Position numbers and translations under genes: made by a program
In this document: positions 54,450-63,867 of the stretch, piece by piece
How positions within the stretch are numbered: position 1 is the first letter of the stretch
How the letters are laid out: each line of letters begins with the position of its first letter
Notes under the pieces: generated by a model
What the model was told of the DNA's origin: nothing
Database searches by the model: none
What the model saw: the letters and a program-made list of their open reading frames with translations, nothing else
Source: CAJQQK01 sp963696075
GTDB lineage: Bacteria > Pseudomonadota > Alphaproteobacteria > Rhizobiales > Hyphomicrobiaceae
Direction of reading: 5' to 3'
NCBI GenBank assembly: GCA_963696075.1
Contig: CAVOJD010000026.1
Span: 1-64,000 of the forward strand
Length of the DNA: 64,000 nt

Positions 54450-55394
54450 ATGCAACGTGACGTCATCGTCCGCGAAGTCGGCCCCCGCGACGGCCTCCAG
54501 CTCGTCAAGGAAATCCTGCCGACAGAGACCAAGCTCAACTGGATCAAGGCCGAGAAAGAAGCCGGCATGGTCGAATTCGAGGTCTGCTCGTTCGTGCCCC
54601 CGAAGGTCATCCCCCAGTTCGCCGACGCCCGCGCCGTCGCAGGCGGGGCCCTCGAGATCCCCGGCATCCGCGTCATGGCCTTGTCCCCCAACATCAAGGG
54701 CGCCGAGATCGCCTTCGAAGTCGGCGTCCACGTCCTCAACTACGTGCTCTCCGTCTCCAAGACCCATAACGAGGCCAACGTACGCCGCTCCCGCGAGCAG
54801 TCGATCGCCGACTTCGCGGAAATCGTGAAGATGCGCAACGCCGACCCCAACCTGAAGCACATCAAGATCGGCTGCGGCCTCGCAACCGCCCTCGGCTGCA
54901 CCCTCGAAGGCGACGTGCCGGAAGACGAGACGCTGCGCGTCCTCGAACAGGTCCTCGAAGCCGGCGTCGAGGAAGTCATGCTCCCCGACACCGTCGGCTA
55001 CGCGCATCCCTCCCAGGTCCGCTCCCTCTTCAAGAAGGCCATCGCGATCGCCGGCGACGTCCCCGTCATCACCCACTTCCATGACACCCGCGGTCTCGGC
55101 CTCGCCAACGTGCTCGCCGCGCTCGAAGCCGGCGCCAAGCACTTCGACGCCTCGCTCGCCGGCCTTGGCGGCTGCCCCTTCGCCCCCGGCGCCACCGGCA
55201 ACATCGTCATGGAGGACCTCGTCTTCTTGCTTGAATCGGAAGGCCTCAAGACCGGCATCGATATCGAGAAACTGCGCGCCGCCCGCGAGATCGTCGAAGC
55301 AGCGCTGCCCGACGAGCCGAAGCACGGCCGCATCCTCAAGGCGGGCCTGCCCAAGGGCTTCACGCCGGCAACCACCCTCATCGCAGCGGAGTGA
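54450..55394 (+). CDS. hydroxymethylglutaryl-CoA lyase-like enzyme
   Basis: A 314-residue HMGL/DRE-TIM metallolyase. REVGPRDGLQLVKEILPT (metal Asp), FEVCSFVPPKVIPQFAD, THFHDTRGLGLAN with the metal His, and GLGGCPFAPGATGNIVMEDL with the lid Cys are all there. It splits HMG-CoA or a similar 3-hydroxy-3-methylacyl-CoA (for example citramalyl-type). It is followed 7 bases on by the dehydrogenase. Confidence 0.88.
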   Translation: MQRDVIVREVGPRDGLQLVKEILPTETKLNWIKAEKEAGMVEFEVCSFVPPKVIPQFADARAVAGGALEIPGIRVMALSPNIKGAEIAFEVGVHVLNYVLSVSKTHNEANVRRSREQSIADFAEIVKMRNADPNLKHIKIGCGLATALGCTLEGDVPEDETLRVLEQVLEAGVEEVMLPDTVGYAHPSQVRSLFKKAIAIAGDVPVITHFHDTRGLGLANVLAALEAGAKHFDASLAGLGGCPFAPGATGNIVMEDLVFLLESEGLKTGIDIEKLRAAREIVEAALPDEPKHGRILKAGLPKGFTPATTLIAAE

Positions 55395-55401
55395 CACAAT
55401 C

Positions 55402-56598
55402 ATGGACGGCTTCAACGCAGGCGACACCGACGGCCCCGTCATGGCGCTTGGCGAGACCTGGCCCGAGATCCGCGAGTTGGTTGCGCGGATCTGCCAGCCC
55501 TTCGACAACGCCTACTGGACCAAGCTCGACGCGGCGAACGAATACCCCGACGCCTTCGTCAAGGCGCTGACCGATGCGGGCTACCTCGGCGTCCTGATCC
55601 CGGAAGAGTTCGGCGGCTCCGGCCTGCCCATCTCGGCTGCCAATGCCGTCCTCGAGACGATCCACCGAACGGGGTGCAACGCGGCTGCCTGCCACGCCCA
55701 GATGTACACCATGGGCACGGTGCTCCGTCACGGCAGCGATGAACAAAAGCAGAAATACCTGCCGCACATCGCGTCTGGTGAACTGCGCCTCCAGGCCTTC
55801 GGCGTCACCGAGCCGACGACCGGCACCGACACCACCCAGCTCAAGACCCGCGCCGTCAGGGACGGCAACCAGTACGTCGTCAACGGCCAGAAGGTGTGGA
55901 CCAGCCGCGCGCTGCAATCCGACCTCATGCTGCTTCTCGCCCGCACCACGCCCGCCGACGAAGTCAAGCGCCGCTCCGATGGCATCTCCGTCTTCCTCGT
56001 CGACCTGCGCGAAGCCCGCGGCAACGGCCTCGAGATCACCAAGCTCGATGCCGCGATCAACCACAACACCTGCGAAGTCTTCATGGACAACCTGAAACTC
56101 GCCCCCGACACGCTCGTTGGCGAGGAAGGCAAGGGCTTCCGCTACATCCTCGACGGCATGAACGCCGAGCGCATCCTGATTGCCTCTGAATCGATCGGCG
56201 ACGCAAAGTTCTTCATCGACAAGGCCGTTGCCTACGCCAACGACCGAGTCGTCTTCGGCGCGCCAATCGGCAAGAACCAGGGCGTCCAGTTCCCCATCGC
56301 CCGCGCCTGGGCCCAGACCCAGGCCGCCGAACTGATGGTCCGCAAGGCCGCCGCCCTCTTCGAGCAGGGCCAGGACTGCGGTGCCGAAGCCAACACGGCC
56401 AAGATGCTCGCCTCCGAAGCCGCTTGGGCTGCCGCCGAAGCCTGCATGCAAACCCACGGCGGCTTCGCCTTCGCGACCGAGTACGGCATCGAACGCAAAT
56501 GGCGCGAATGCCGCCTCTACCAGATCGCGCCGATCTCCACGAACATGATCCTGGCCTACATCGGCCAGCACGTGCTGGGGATGCCGCGGTCTTATTGA
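55402..56598 (+). CDS. acyl-CoA dehydrogenase
   Basis: A 398-residue flavoenzyme: LGVLIPEEFGGSGLPISAAN, FGVTEPTTGTDTTQLKTRAV and THGGFAFATEYGIERKWREC are family stretches. The MCAD-type C-terminal Glu (YEGT) is replaced (YQIAPIST), but Glu256 in DGMNAERILIA sits where isovaleryl-CoA dehydrogenase has its base, suggesting a branched-chain substrate. The ATG at 55402 follows the lyase stop closely. Confidence 0.9.
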   Translation: MDGFNAGDTDGPVMALGETWPEIRELVARICQPFDNAYWTKLDAANEYPDAFVKALTDAGYLGVLIPEEFGGSGLPISAANAVLETIHRTGCNAAACHAQMYTMGTVLRHGSDEQKQKYLPHIASGELRLQAFGVTEPTTGTDTTQLKTRAVRDGNQYVVNGQKVWTSRALQSDLMLLLARTTPADEVKRRSDGISVFLVDLREARGNGLEITKLDAAINHNTCEVFMDNLKLAPDTLVGEEGKGFRYILDGMNAERILIASESIGDAKFFIDKAVAYANDRVVFGAPIGKNQGVQFPIARAWAQTQAAELMVRKAAALFEQGQDCGAEANTAKMLASEAAWAAAEACMQTHGGFAFATEYGIERKWRECRLYQIAPISTNMILAYIGQHVLGMPRSY

Positions 56599-56861
56599 GC
56601 AGGTGACGGCGCGGCCGTCGGGCCGAAGGGGTCCGACAGCCGTACGCCGCGCCGTCAATCCCGGCACCGCGCCCCGGCTTCGTCTGATCGTTGCGTCGTT
56701 TCGCAGCCGAACGGACCTGCCGGTTGCACACACGAGTTATGCCCCCCGGCCCCGGCGGCGCACAAACCCGCTTGCCGGCAGCCGGTCCGTATGAATAGCA
56801 TCGCTGCGGCGGCACGCGAAACCAAACAACACGCTGCCATAGGGCAAGGAAACGTCACTGG

Positions 56862-58361
56862 ATGAGTGGCACGGTCGCGCCGAGCGGCTTCCTGGGCATT
56901 ACAGGACGCCAGTGGCTCGTGTTGTTGATGGTGCAGCTGTCGAACATGCTTTTCGGCATGACGATTACGCTGGCCAATCTCGTTCTGCCGCAGATGCGGG
57001 GCGCCTTGTCGGCGACCCAGGACGAGATCTCGTGGGTGATCACTCTCAACCTCGTTGCCACGGCTGTGGCCACGCCCCTGACGGGGTGGGTTGCAAGCCG
57101 TGTCGGCTGGCGCAACATCATGTTCTACACGGTGCTGGGCTTCACCGTGTCCTCATTCCTGTGCGGGATCGCAACCAGCCTCGACACATTGATCATCGCA
57201 CGCATCGGCCAGGGCATCTTCGGCGCGCCGATCATGCCGATGGGCCAGGCCATCATTCTGGCAACCTTTCCGCCCCATCTCCAGCCCTTCGCCCTGGTCA
57301 TGTGGGGCGTCGGCGCGGTCTTCGGCCCCGTTCTCGGCCCCATCCTCGGCGCCATCGCCACGGAGGCTTTCAACTGGCGCGCGGCCTTCTTCATGATCGT
57401 GCCCCCGGGCATCGTCACGATGGTGTGCATCTGGTTCGCACTGTCGCAATACACGACCGGTGAAAAGGTCCGCTTCGACTGGACCGGCTTCCTGGCGCTG
57501 TCGACCGCGATCATCGCCGCCCAGCTGATCTTCGATCGCGGCCACAAACTCGACTGGTTCGAATCGAGCGAGATCATTGCCCTCACTTTCATCGGCTGCC
57601 TCGCGTTGTGGATATTCGCCGTCCATTGCATGACCGCCGAAAAACCGTTTCTCAACCCGCGCATCCTCATGAACCGGAATTTTTCGGTCGGCATCACCAT
57701 CGCCTTCGTCATGGGGATGCTGAGCTTCACCGCGATCGTCTTGCTGCCGGGCCTCCTGCACGATCTGCGCGGTTACCCCGACACCGTGATCGGGACGCTC
57801 ATTGCAGCCCGCGGCCTCGGCAACTGGATGGCATTCTTCTTCATTGCAAAGTTGACCGCGGTGGCGCCTCGTTTTGCCATCAGCGCCGGCCTCGCCATTC
57901 AGGCGATCGCCGGATTTTGGATGGCGCAGGTGGACATCAATGTAACCGAAGCAGACGTGTTCTGGACCAATTTCCTGCTTGGCCTCGGCCAGAGCGTCAC
58001 GTTCACGCCGATGACGGTGCTGGCGTTCTCGACGCTGCCGAAGGACCAGATCACCGAAGGCTCCGCCATGTTCACGATGATGCGGAACTTCGGCGCCAGC
58101 CTTTTCATATCGCTGTCCGTCCTGGTCCTCATTCGCTCGACCAGCATCGGCTATTCCGAAATGAGCCAGTTCGTCACGCAGTTCCGTTTCGGGCTGGATG
58201 TCTGGAGCCCGGACACACCAAGCGGCCTGCTCCGCCTCTCCGGCGAGATCCAGCGGCAGGCCGCAATGCTCGGCTACATCAATGCATTCTTGATGTCCGG
58301 TATCGTCGCCGCCGCCGCCGTGCCGCTGGCGTTCTTCATGCAGCGCGCAAAGGCGCATTAA
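56862..58361 (+). CDS. DHA2-family MFS exporter, paralogue
   Basis: A 499-residue antiporter with about 14 membrane helices: DEISWVITLNLVATAVATPL-TGW, ARIGQGIFGAPIMPMGQAII and ERTFDWTGF-like VRFDWTGFLALSTAI. It is related to the gene at 45257 throughout. The 263-bp gap before it shows no feature I can name beyond GC-rich DNA. Confidence 0.88.
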   Translation: MSGTVAPSGFLGITGRQWLVLLMVQLSNMLFGMTITLANLVLPQMRGALSATQDEISWVITLNLVATAVATPLTGWVASRVGWRNIMFYTVLGFTVSSFLCGIATSLDTLIIARIGQGIFGAPIMPMGQAIILATFPPHLQPFALVMWGVGAVFGPVLGPILGAIATEAFNWRAAFFMIVPPGIVTMVCIWFALSQYTTGEKVRFDWTGFLALSTAIIAAQLIFDRGHKLDWFESSEIIALTFIGCLALWIFAVHCMTAEKPFLNPRILMNRNFSVGITIAFVMGMLSFTAIVLLPGLLHDLRGYPDTVIGTLIAARGLGNWMAFFFIAKLTAVAPRFAISAGLAIQAIAGFWMAQVDINVTEADVFWTNFLLGLGQSVTFTPMTVLAFSTLPKDQITEGSAMFTMMRNFGASLFISLSVLVLIRSTSIGYSEMSQFVTQFRFGLDVWSPDTPSGLLRLSGEIQRQAAMLGYINAFLMSGIVAAAAVPLAFFMQRAKAH

Positions 58362-58413
58362 ACCGGCACGCCCCCCTCACCCGAAATCCGCATCCGGTGA
58401 AATGGAGCGGTTC

Positions 58414-58511
58414 ACGCCTGCCCCAAATCCAGCCCCCGAACTGACGGTCCGCAAGGCAGCCGCCCTCTGCGAACACGGTCTCGACTGCAGCGCCGAAGCC
58501 AACATCACCAA
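58414..58511 (+). pseudogene. acyl-CoA dehydrogenase remnant
   Basis: The frame reads ELTVRKAAALCEHGLDCSAE-ANITN, matching residues ~305-330 of the dehydrogenase at 55402 (ELMVRKAAALFEQGQDCGAE-ANTAK). The match ends some 20 bases before the MITE-flanking palindrome. It is the relic of a duplicated or exchanged gene. Confidence 0.72.
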
Positions 58512-58542
58512 CACGCCCCCCCTATCATCCTCGGCCTTGTGC

Positions 58543-58774
58543 CACTGCTGTCCGGTTTAACTCCATCGCTTTAGGCGTAGACCGCGCTTTTCCCCCCCCC
58601 ATCCCGTCATGGCCGCCAGGCGGCCATGGCGGCGTGGGGGTGGCTAATGAAATGGAAAAACAAACGAGCCGACGCCGGTCGGGATTTCGCGTCTCGACCA
58701 CCATCGATCATGAAATCGAGAGGCCCAATCAGGCTGTTGCACCGTTTCGCGCAAAGCTGAACCGGACAGCAGTG
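58543..58774. mobile_element. MITE-like element, copy 2
   Basis: A 232-bp element with the same 15-bp inverted ends as copy 1 (58543-58557, 58760-58774) in inverted internal orientation. It is flanked by a different but again identical 9-bp duplication GCCTTGTGC (58534-58542, 58775-58783), within a CTCGG...CCGAG palindrome. The interior includes MKWKNKRADAGRDFASRPPS, as in the other copies. Confidence 0.82.
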
Positions 58775-58789
58775 GCCTTGTGCCGAGGA

Positions 58790-59128
58790 CCCATCTATCG
58801 GCAGGGACGGGCGCATTTTCTGAACACATACTTGCCACGCGCCAGCCGGCCCTCGCGCCTCGTCCTGGAATGAAATCGATCGTCGGCACCAGCCCGAGGA
58901 TCACAATCACGCGCCCCCGCCCGAAATCCCGGCGCCCGCGCCCCTGACGCCGACGCTCACTTGCCCCCCTCGCCTGCGAATATGGTAATTTGGCAACGAT
59001 TGATCGCTTGGCGCCGGCCATACCCCGCATCACACTTGTCAATTGCCGCTCATGGCGACTGATTACCGGCTCGACACGATCCGGCAAGAACCACGCGTAG
59101 TGGGTATGAGTGAAGGCACGCGCCAATC
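58790..59128. other. intergenic, no gene seen
   Basis: GC-rich DNA between the MITE and the acyltransferase gene. No convincing promoter or open frame stands out. Confidence 0.4.
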
Positions 59129-61117
59129 ATGGCAATGAGTTATCGCCCCGATATCGATGGCTTGCGCGCCGTCGCGGTGCTTCCCGTCGTGCTCTATCAT
59201 GCAGGCGTTTACGGACCCTCGGGCGGATATGTCGGCGTCGACGTCTTCTTCGTTATTTCAGGCTTCCTGATCACGTCGATCGTCGCGGGCGAAATCGCCC
59301 AGGGCAGGTTTTCCCTTGTCAACTTCTACGAGCGGCGAGCCCGGCGCATCCTACCGGCACTGGTTGCAGTCATCGTCGCCACATTCATGGCCAGCTGGTT
59401 CATCCTTCTGCCGAAAGAATTACAGGACCTCGGCGCGTCCGCCCTTGCCGCGGCCCTGTTTGTGTCAAATATCTACTTCGCCTTGACGCTCGACTACTTT
59501 GCCCGCGCCGCGGAGTTCGCCCCTCTGTTGCACACATGGTCGCTCGCGGTAGAGGAGCAATTCTACCTGTTCTTCCCGCCGCTCTTGATGCTGCTTTTCG
59601 CATGGCGGGGCCGGCACGCTGCGCTGTGGACGGTCGCAATCCTGTCGCTTGTGTCCCTGGCGGCAGCCCAGGCGGCGTTGCCCTTCAAGCCCGATTGGGT
59701 CTTCTACCTGATCCTGTCGCGCGCATGGGAACTCGGCGTCGGCGCGGCGCTCGCTCTCGCCGCCCTATCAGCGCCACGCAGCCGTATCATTCGCGAAGTG
59801 CTCGGTGCATTGGGACTGGCAGCGATCCTGCTTCCCGTCTTCCTCTACGACACATCCACCCCGTTTCCCGGGCTGGCCGCAGCCCCGCCCGTTCTCGGCG
59901 CCGCGCTATTGATCCATGTCGGTGCGCACGGCGGCGGCAGCGCCGCAACGACCCTCCTGTCGCACCGCGGCTTGGTCTGGTTCGGCTTGATCTCCTATTC
60001 ACTCTACCTTTGGCATTGGCCGATCCTGGCCCTTTTGCGCAACGCGCTCGACACCGTCGTCCTGCCCCCGTCAGCAGGCCTTGCCGCAGTGGCACTGGCC
60101 ATCGCATTGAGTTGGCTGTCCTGGCGTTATGTCGAACGTCCGTTTCGCGCGCGCTCCACCACGGGACGGCAACGCCAGAGAATTCTCGGCGCTGCCACGG
60201 CGTCGCTCCTCGCCATGGCACTCGTTGGCGGCATTCTGTACGTCTCCGCGGGCATGCCTCACCGTCTTCCCCCGGCGGCAATTGCGATCGCCGCCGCCGC
60301 ACAGGATCGCTCTCCACGCCATGTCGAATGCTTCGGCCCCTTTCCTGAAGACGGCCCCTGCACGATTGGCGCCTCGCCCGCCGGTGACAACAGAAGGGAT
60401 TTCCTTTTCTGGGGCGACAGTCATGCAGAGGCTTTCCTGCCCGGCGTTGACCGTGCTGCCGCACAAGCAGGCCGCACGGGGCTCTTTGCCGCCCAACCGG
60501 CCTGTCCGCCCATCCGCGAAATGCGCCGCATACCCGAGCTTCGCCCCTGCACCGCCTTCAACGAGAGCGTCTGGGCGCTGATCGAGTCCCGCCAGGACCT
60601 GCCCCTCATCATCCTCGCGGCGCGCTGGCCTTTATCGGTCGAGGGAACACGCTATTCGGTAGAAGGGGGCGGAACGGTTCGTCTCCAATGGGCAGGCCCA
60701 CCGCACAAACATCCCCCTCAAAGCGACAATGCAACCATTTTTGAAGCGGGTCTTCGACTGACGCTCGCACGGTTGCGCGCAATGGGGCGCACGGTTGTGT
60801 TGCTCGGCCCCGTGCCCGAGTTTGACTGGGACATTCCTTCAGTGGCCTCGAGAGCCTCTTTTATTGGCCGGCAGGCACCGAAGCTTCTCGATGCGAAAAA
60901 GGCCGCAGCCCGCACCGCCCGGACAGAGGACATCCTTCGCCGCATCGCCGACAGTGAACAGGACGTGCGCTACATTCCGCTCTCCGACCTGTTCTGCGAC
61001 GACCACGTTTGCCGTTCCGTCGGCCCAGACGGGCTGCCCTACTACCGCGATGACGACCACCTCACCCGACAGGCCGCGGAAGACCTGCTGCCGCCACGCC
61101 TGGCCGAGATCTGGTAG
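59129..61117 (+). CDS. OafA/YrhL-type acyltransferase with SGNH domain
   Basis: A 662-residue inner-membrane protein. The N-terminal acyltransferase-3 domain (about ten helices, residues 1-370) begins YRPDIDGLRAVAVLPVVLYH and has VGVDVFFVISGFLITSIV and HTWSLAVEEQFYLFFP. The C-terminal SGNH domain has DFLFWGDSHAEAFLPG with the Ser and ends DDDHLTRQAAEDL with the His. Such proteins O-acetylate surface polysaccharides. Confidence 0.92.
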   Translation: MAMSYRPDIDGLRAVAVLPVVLYHAGVYGPSGGYVGVDVFFVISGFLITSIVAGEIAQGRFSLVNFYERRARRILPALVAVIVATFMASWFILLPKELQDLGASALAAALFVSNIYFALTLDYFARAAEFAPLLHTWSLAVEEQFYLFFPPLLMLLFAWRGRHAALWTVAILSLVSLAAAQAALPFKPDWVFYLILSRAWELGVGAALALAALSAPRSRIIREVLGALGLAAILLPVFLYDTSTPFPGLAAAPPVLGAALLIHVGAHGGGSAATTLLSHRGLVWFGLISYSLYLWHWPILALLRNALDTVVLPPSAGLAAVALAIALSWLSWRYVERPFRARSTTGRQRQRILGAATASLLAMALVGGILYVSAGMPHRLPPAAIAIAAAAQDRSPRHVECFGPFPEDGPCTIGASPAGDNRRDFLFWGDSHAEAFLPGVDRAAAQAGRTGLFAAQPACPPIREMRRIPELRPCTAFNESVWALIESRQDLPLIILAARWPLSVEGTRYSVEGGGTVRLQWAGPPHKHPPQSDNATIFEAGLRLTLARLRAMGRTVVLLGPVPEFDWDIPSVASRASFIGRQAPKLLDAKKAAARTARTEDILRRIADSEQDVRYIPLSDLFCDDHVCRSVGPDGLPYYRDDDHLTRQAAEDLLPPRLAEIW

Positions 61118-61884
61118 CTCTTAGGCCGCCCGCGCCCTGACACCCACGCCGCTGCAAGCCGTGCGCCGGCCACCTCCACCAAACCTTATCCCCGCTCCCA
61201 CGCCCCGCCGCATACTCCATCACAGCCCCGCGCCAACCGGCAGTCGCACGAGCTGGGTGCGCCGCGCGGGGAGATGCCTGGCTGGCAAGAGCGGTACCCA
61301 TCAGCTGGAGCGATAGTGCCGATCCCGCCGCGCAGTCTCACCGGACCACGCGGCACGGGCGACGTGGATGGGTCGCCTCATGGGTCGGACATACTGGCCA
61401 TGCGTCGGGACGGTGCGGTGTCGCAGCATCCCCAGAAGCAAACGTGGACGCGACCCGCACCGTCCCCGCCTCCGATGCCATTCCACACGCGCCATAAGTT
61501 GCATATCAAAATAAACAACGGGTTGTCCGGGGGGTGTCCCGGCGCCTGCCCCGGACGCGATCCGGGGGCGGGCGCGGCCAAGGCGAAGCCGGTCACAAGC
61601 AACGCAGCCCGCACGCGAAGCGTCCCAATACCTCACATCAGGCTCATGAACATCCCAGTCCCCCGCTGCGCATCTCCCCGGAACCCGCTATGATCGTCCA
61701 AGACGCCGCTCCCACTTGCGGAGCACAAAACATCGACACCCAATCGGTGTCATCCCGGACGAAGCGCAGCGCAGATCCGGGACCCAGGGTGAGGCACTTC
61801 CGCGCCTCGCCCAGACGCCCTGGGTCCCGGCTCTCCCTCTGGTCGGCCGGTATGACACGCGTGATGCTGCCCCGGAGCACTCCC
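61118..61884. other. intergenic with one palindromic repeat
   Basis: Apart from the repeat at 61748-61857 there is no gene I can support. A ~300-base part (61300-61640) shows open frames on both strands but no recognisable product. Confidence 0.5.
61748..61857. repeat. 110-bp palindromic intergenic repeat, copy B
   Basis: Close match to 54301-54409: ends TGTCATCCCGG and CCGGTATGACA, with the inner pair ATCCGGGACCCAGGG and CCCTGGGTCCCGG. It lies 27 bases before an HMG-CoA-lyase-like gene, like copy A. Confidence 0.82.
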
Positions 61885-62845
61885 ATGTCTGATCTGCCAA
61901 AGTCCGTCGAAATCCACGAAGAAGGCCCCCGCGAAGGCTTCCAGATCGAACCCGGCCCGATTGCGACGGCCGACAAGATCCGTCTCATCGAGGCGCTGGC
62001 CGAAACCGGCCTCTCCCACATCCAGGCGTGCTCCTTCGTCAATCCGAAACTCGTCCCCGGCTGGGCCGACGCCGACGATGTCATCGCAGGTTTGAAAACC
62101 AGACCCGGCGTCCACTACACCGCGCTCTGGTTCAACGCCCGCGGCCTCGAACGCGCGCTTGCCTTCAAGGACAAGCTCACCATCTCCGGCTCGATCTCGC
62201 TCGCAGCCTCCGATGCGTTCTCCCAGAAAAACCTCAACCGCTCCCACGCCGACAACGTTGCCGCCATGCGCAAGCAGACCGAGGTACACCAGTCCCACGG
62301 CGTCGCCGTCAACCGCATCTCGGTGATGGCGGCCTTTGGCTGCAACTTCCAAGGTGATGTTCCAGTCGAGACCGTCCTTAAATGCGCCGAAGACGGGTTC
62401 CAGATCGCAGCCGACCACGGTGAAACCATCACAGTGATCTCGCTCGCCGACACCATGGGCTGGGCCGTGCCACCGCGCATCGAAAAGGTCGTCGGCGCCG
62501 TGCGCGAACGCTGGCCCGATGTCACCATCGCCCTCCACCTGCACGACACCCGCGGCATTGCCGTCGCCAATGCCCACACCGCGCTCAAGATGGGCGTCGC
62601 CCGCTTCGACACCACCGTCGGCGGCCTCGGCGGCTGCCCGTTCGCAGCCCACAAGGGGGCGGCCGGCAACATCTGCACCGAGGAACTCGTGCTGTCTGTG
62701 CGAGGAAATGGGCATCTCCACCGGCGTCGACCTCGACACGCTGATCGAGGTCGGCCGCATGGCCGAGACGATGGTCGGCCACGTCCTCCCGAGCGAACTC
62801 GTCCACGCCGGCTCCCTCAACGCCTTCCGCACCGCAATCGCGTAG
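61885..62845 (+). CDS. second HMG-CoA-lyase-like enzyme, frameshifted
   Basis: About 320 residues when corrected. EGPREGFQIEPGPIATADKI, QACSFVNPKLVPGWADADD, LHLHDTRGIAVANAH and GLGGCPFAAHKGAAGNICTE give a DRE-TIM lyase. At about 62694 one extra base (GTGCTGTCTGTGCGAG) throws the frame; the true end in the other frame is LCEEMGISTGVDLDTLIEVG to ...FRTAIA at 62845. It differs from the gene at 54450 and likely takes another substrate. Confidence 0.8.
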
Positions 62846-62856
62846 GCCCACGCGCG

Positions 62857-62892
62857 CCCGGAGCCAACCCCGGAGCCAGCCCCGGAGCCAGA
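62857..62892. repeat. 12-bp tandem repeat before the MBL gene
   Basis: Three units CCCGGAGCCA(A/G)(C/A), the last ending just before the ATG of 62894. Each unit carries GGAG, so a repeat unit serves as the ribosome binding site. Confidence 0.75.
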
Positions 62893-62893
62893 C

Positions 62894-63787
62894 ATGTCCC
62901 GCATCAACGAAGGCCTCAACACCTGGCAGTTCGCCTCGAACCACAACCGCATGATCGACCTCCAGTGCGCCACCACCGCCCCCGCGAGCGACACGGTCGA
63001 ACTCGCCTATTTCGGCTCATCGGCGTTTCGCATCACGACGCCTGCGGGCCTCACTATCCTGATCGACCCCTGGCGCAATTTCCCCCACGGCAAGTGGGAC
63101 TGGTACTTCGCCGACATGCCACGGACCGCCGTCGACATCGGCATCTCGACCCACGCCCACTTCGACCACGACGCCCTCCACCTGCTCGATGCCAGCGTCC
63201 TCCTCGACCGCCTGATCGGCACCTATGAATTCGCAGACGTCAAAATCACCGGCATCGCCGACAAGCACGCAACCGATTTCTCCGAAGCCGTCTACGACGC
63301 CGGCAAGCTGATCGAAACGTTTTCGGACGCAAAGATCATGCCCCCCGACAACGACCGTTCCTGGGACAACTGCCTTATCCTCGTCGAAACCGCCGGTGTT
63401 AGAATTCTCCACTGGGGCGACAACCGCCCCGATCCACCGCCCGAGGTCTGGGACGCCATCGGCGAAGTCGACATCGTCCTGTTGCCCGCCGACGACAGCC
63501 GTCATGTCATGGGCTTCGCTGCAACCCAGTCGATCATCAACCGCCTCGCGCCGCAGGTCGTCGTGCCACATCACTATTACATCTGGGACGTCGTCCAGCG
63601 CCAAAGCACCCTGCAGCCTTGCGAAGACTGGCTCTCAACTCAATCAAACGTCCATCGCCTCGACAGCGCAGCGACGACCTATACACGCGCAAGCCTCGAC
63701 GCCCTCGAAAACGCACCTCGCGTCGACTTTTTCGGAGATCACGTCGCCTTTGATAAGACGGCCTGGCACGCCGCAAACCAGGGGTAG
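62894..63787 (+). CDS. UlaG-like metallo-beta-lactamase-fold hydrolase
   Basis: A 297-residue protein. Metal motif STHAHFDHDALHLLD (HxHxDH), then a conserved VRILHWGDNRP and VVVPHHYYIWD with further ligands. UlaG-type enzymes open lactones or cleave phosphoesters; the substrate is unknown. It may act with the lyase gene upstream. Confidence 0.85.
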   Translation: MSRINEGLNTWQFASNHNRMIDLQCATTAPASDTVELAYFGSSAFRITTPAGLTILIDPWRNFPHGKWDWYFADMPRTAVDIGISTHAHFDHDALHLLDASVLLDRLIGTYEFADVKITGIADKHATDFSEAVYDAGKLIETFSDAKIMPPDNDRSWDNCLILVETAGVRILHWGDNRPDPPPEVWDAIGEVDIVLLPADDSRHVMGFAATQSIINRLAPQVVVPHHYYIWDVVQRQSTLQPCEDWLSTQSNVHRLDSAATTYTRASLDALENAPRVDFFGDHVAFDKTAWHAANQG

Positions 63788-63867
63788 GAACTCAGTTGCT
63801 CGATACGAGCAACCAAACGCTTTGGCGACCGACAAACACCTATCCATTGTCATCCTCGGGCTTGTCC

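Noticed and set aside
55378..56733. 451-codon minus-strand frame opposite the acyl-CoA dehydrogenase
   Set aside because: Shadow frame; no family features and it conflicts with a strongly supported gene.
58607..58873. small open frames inside the MITE as genes
   Set aside because: They are part of a dispersed repeat and differ in frame and ends between copies; at most a transposase relic.
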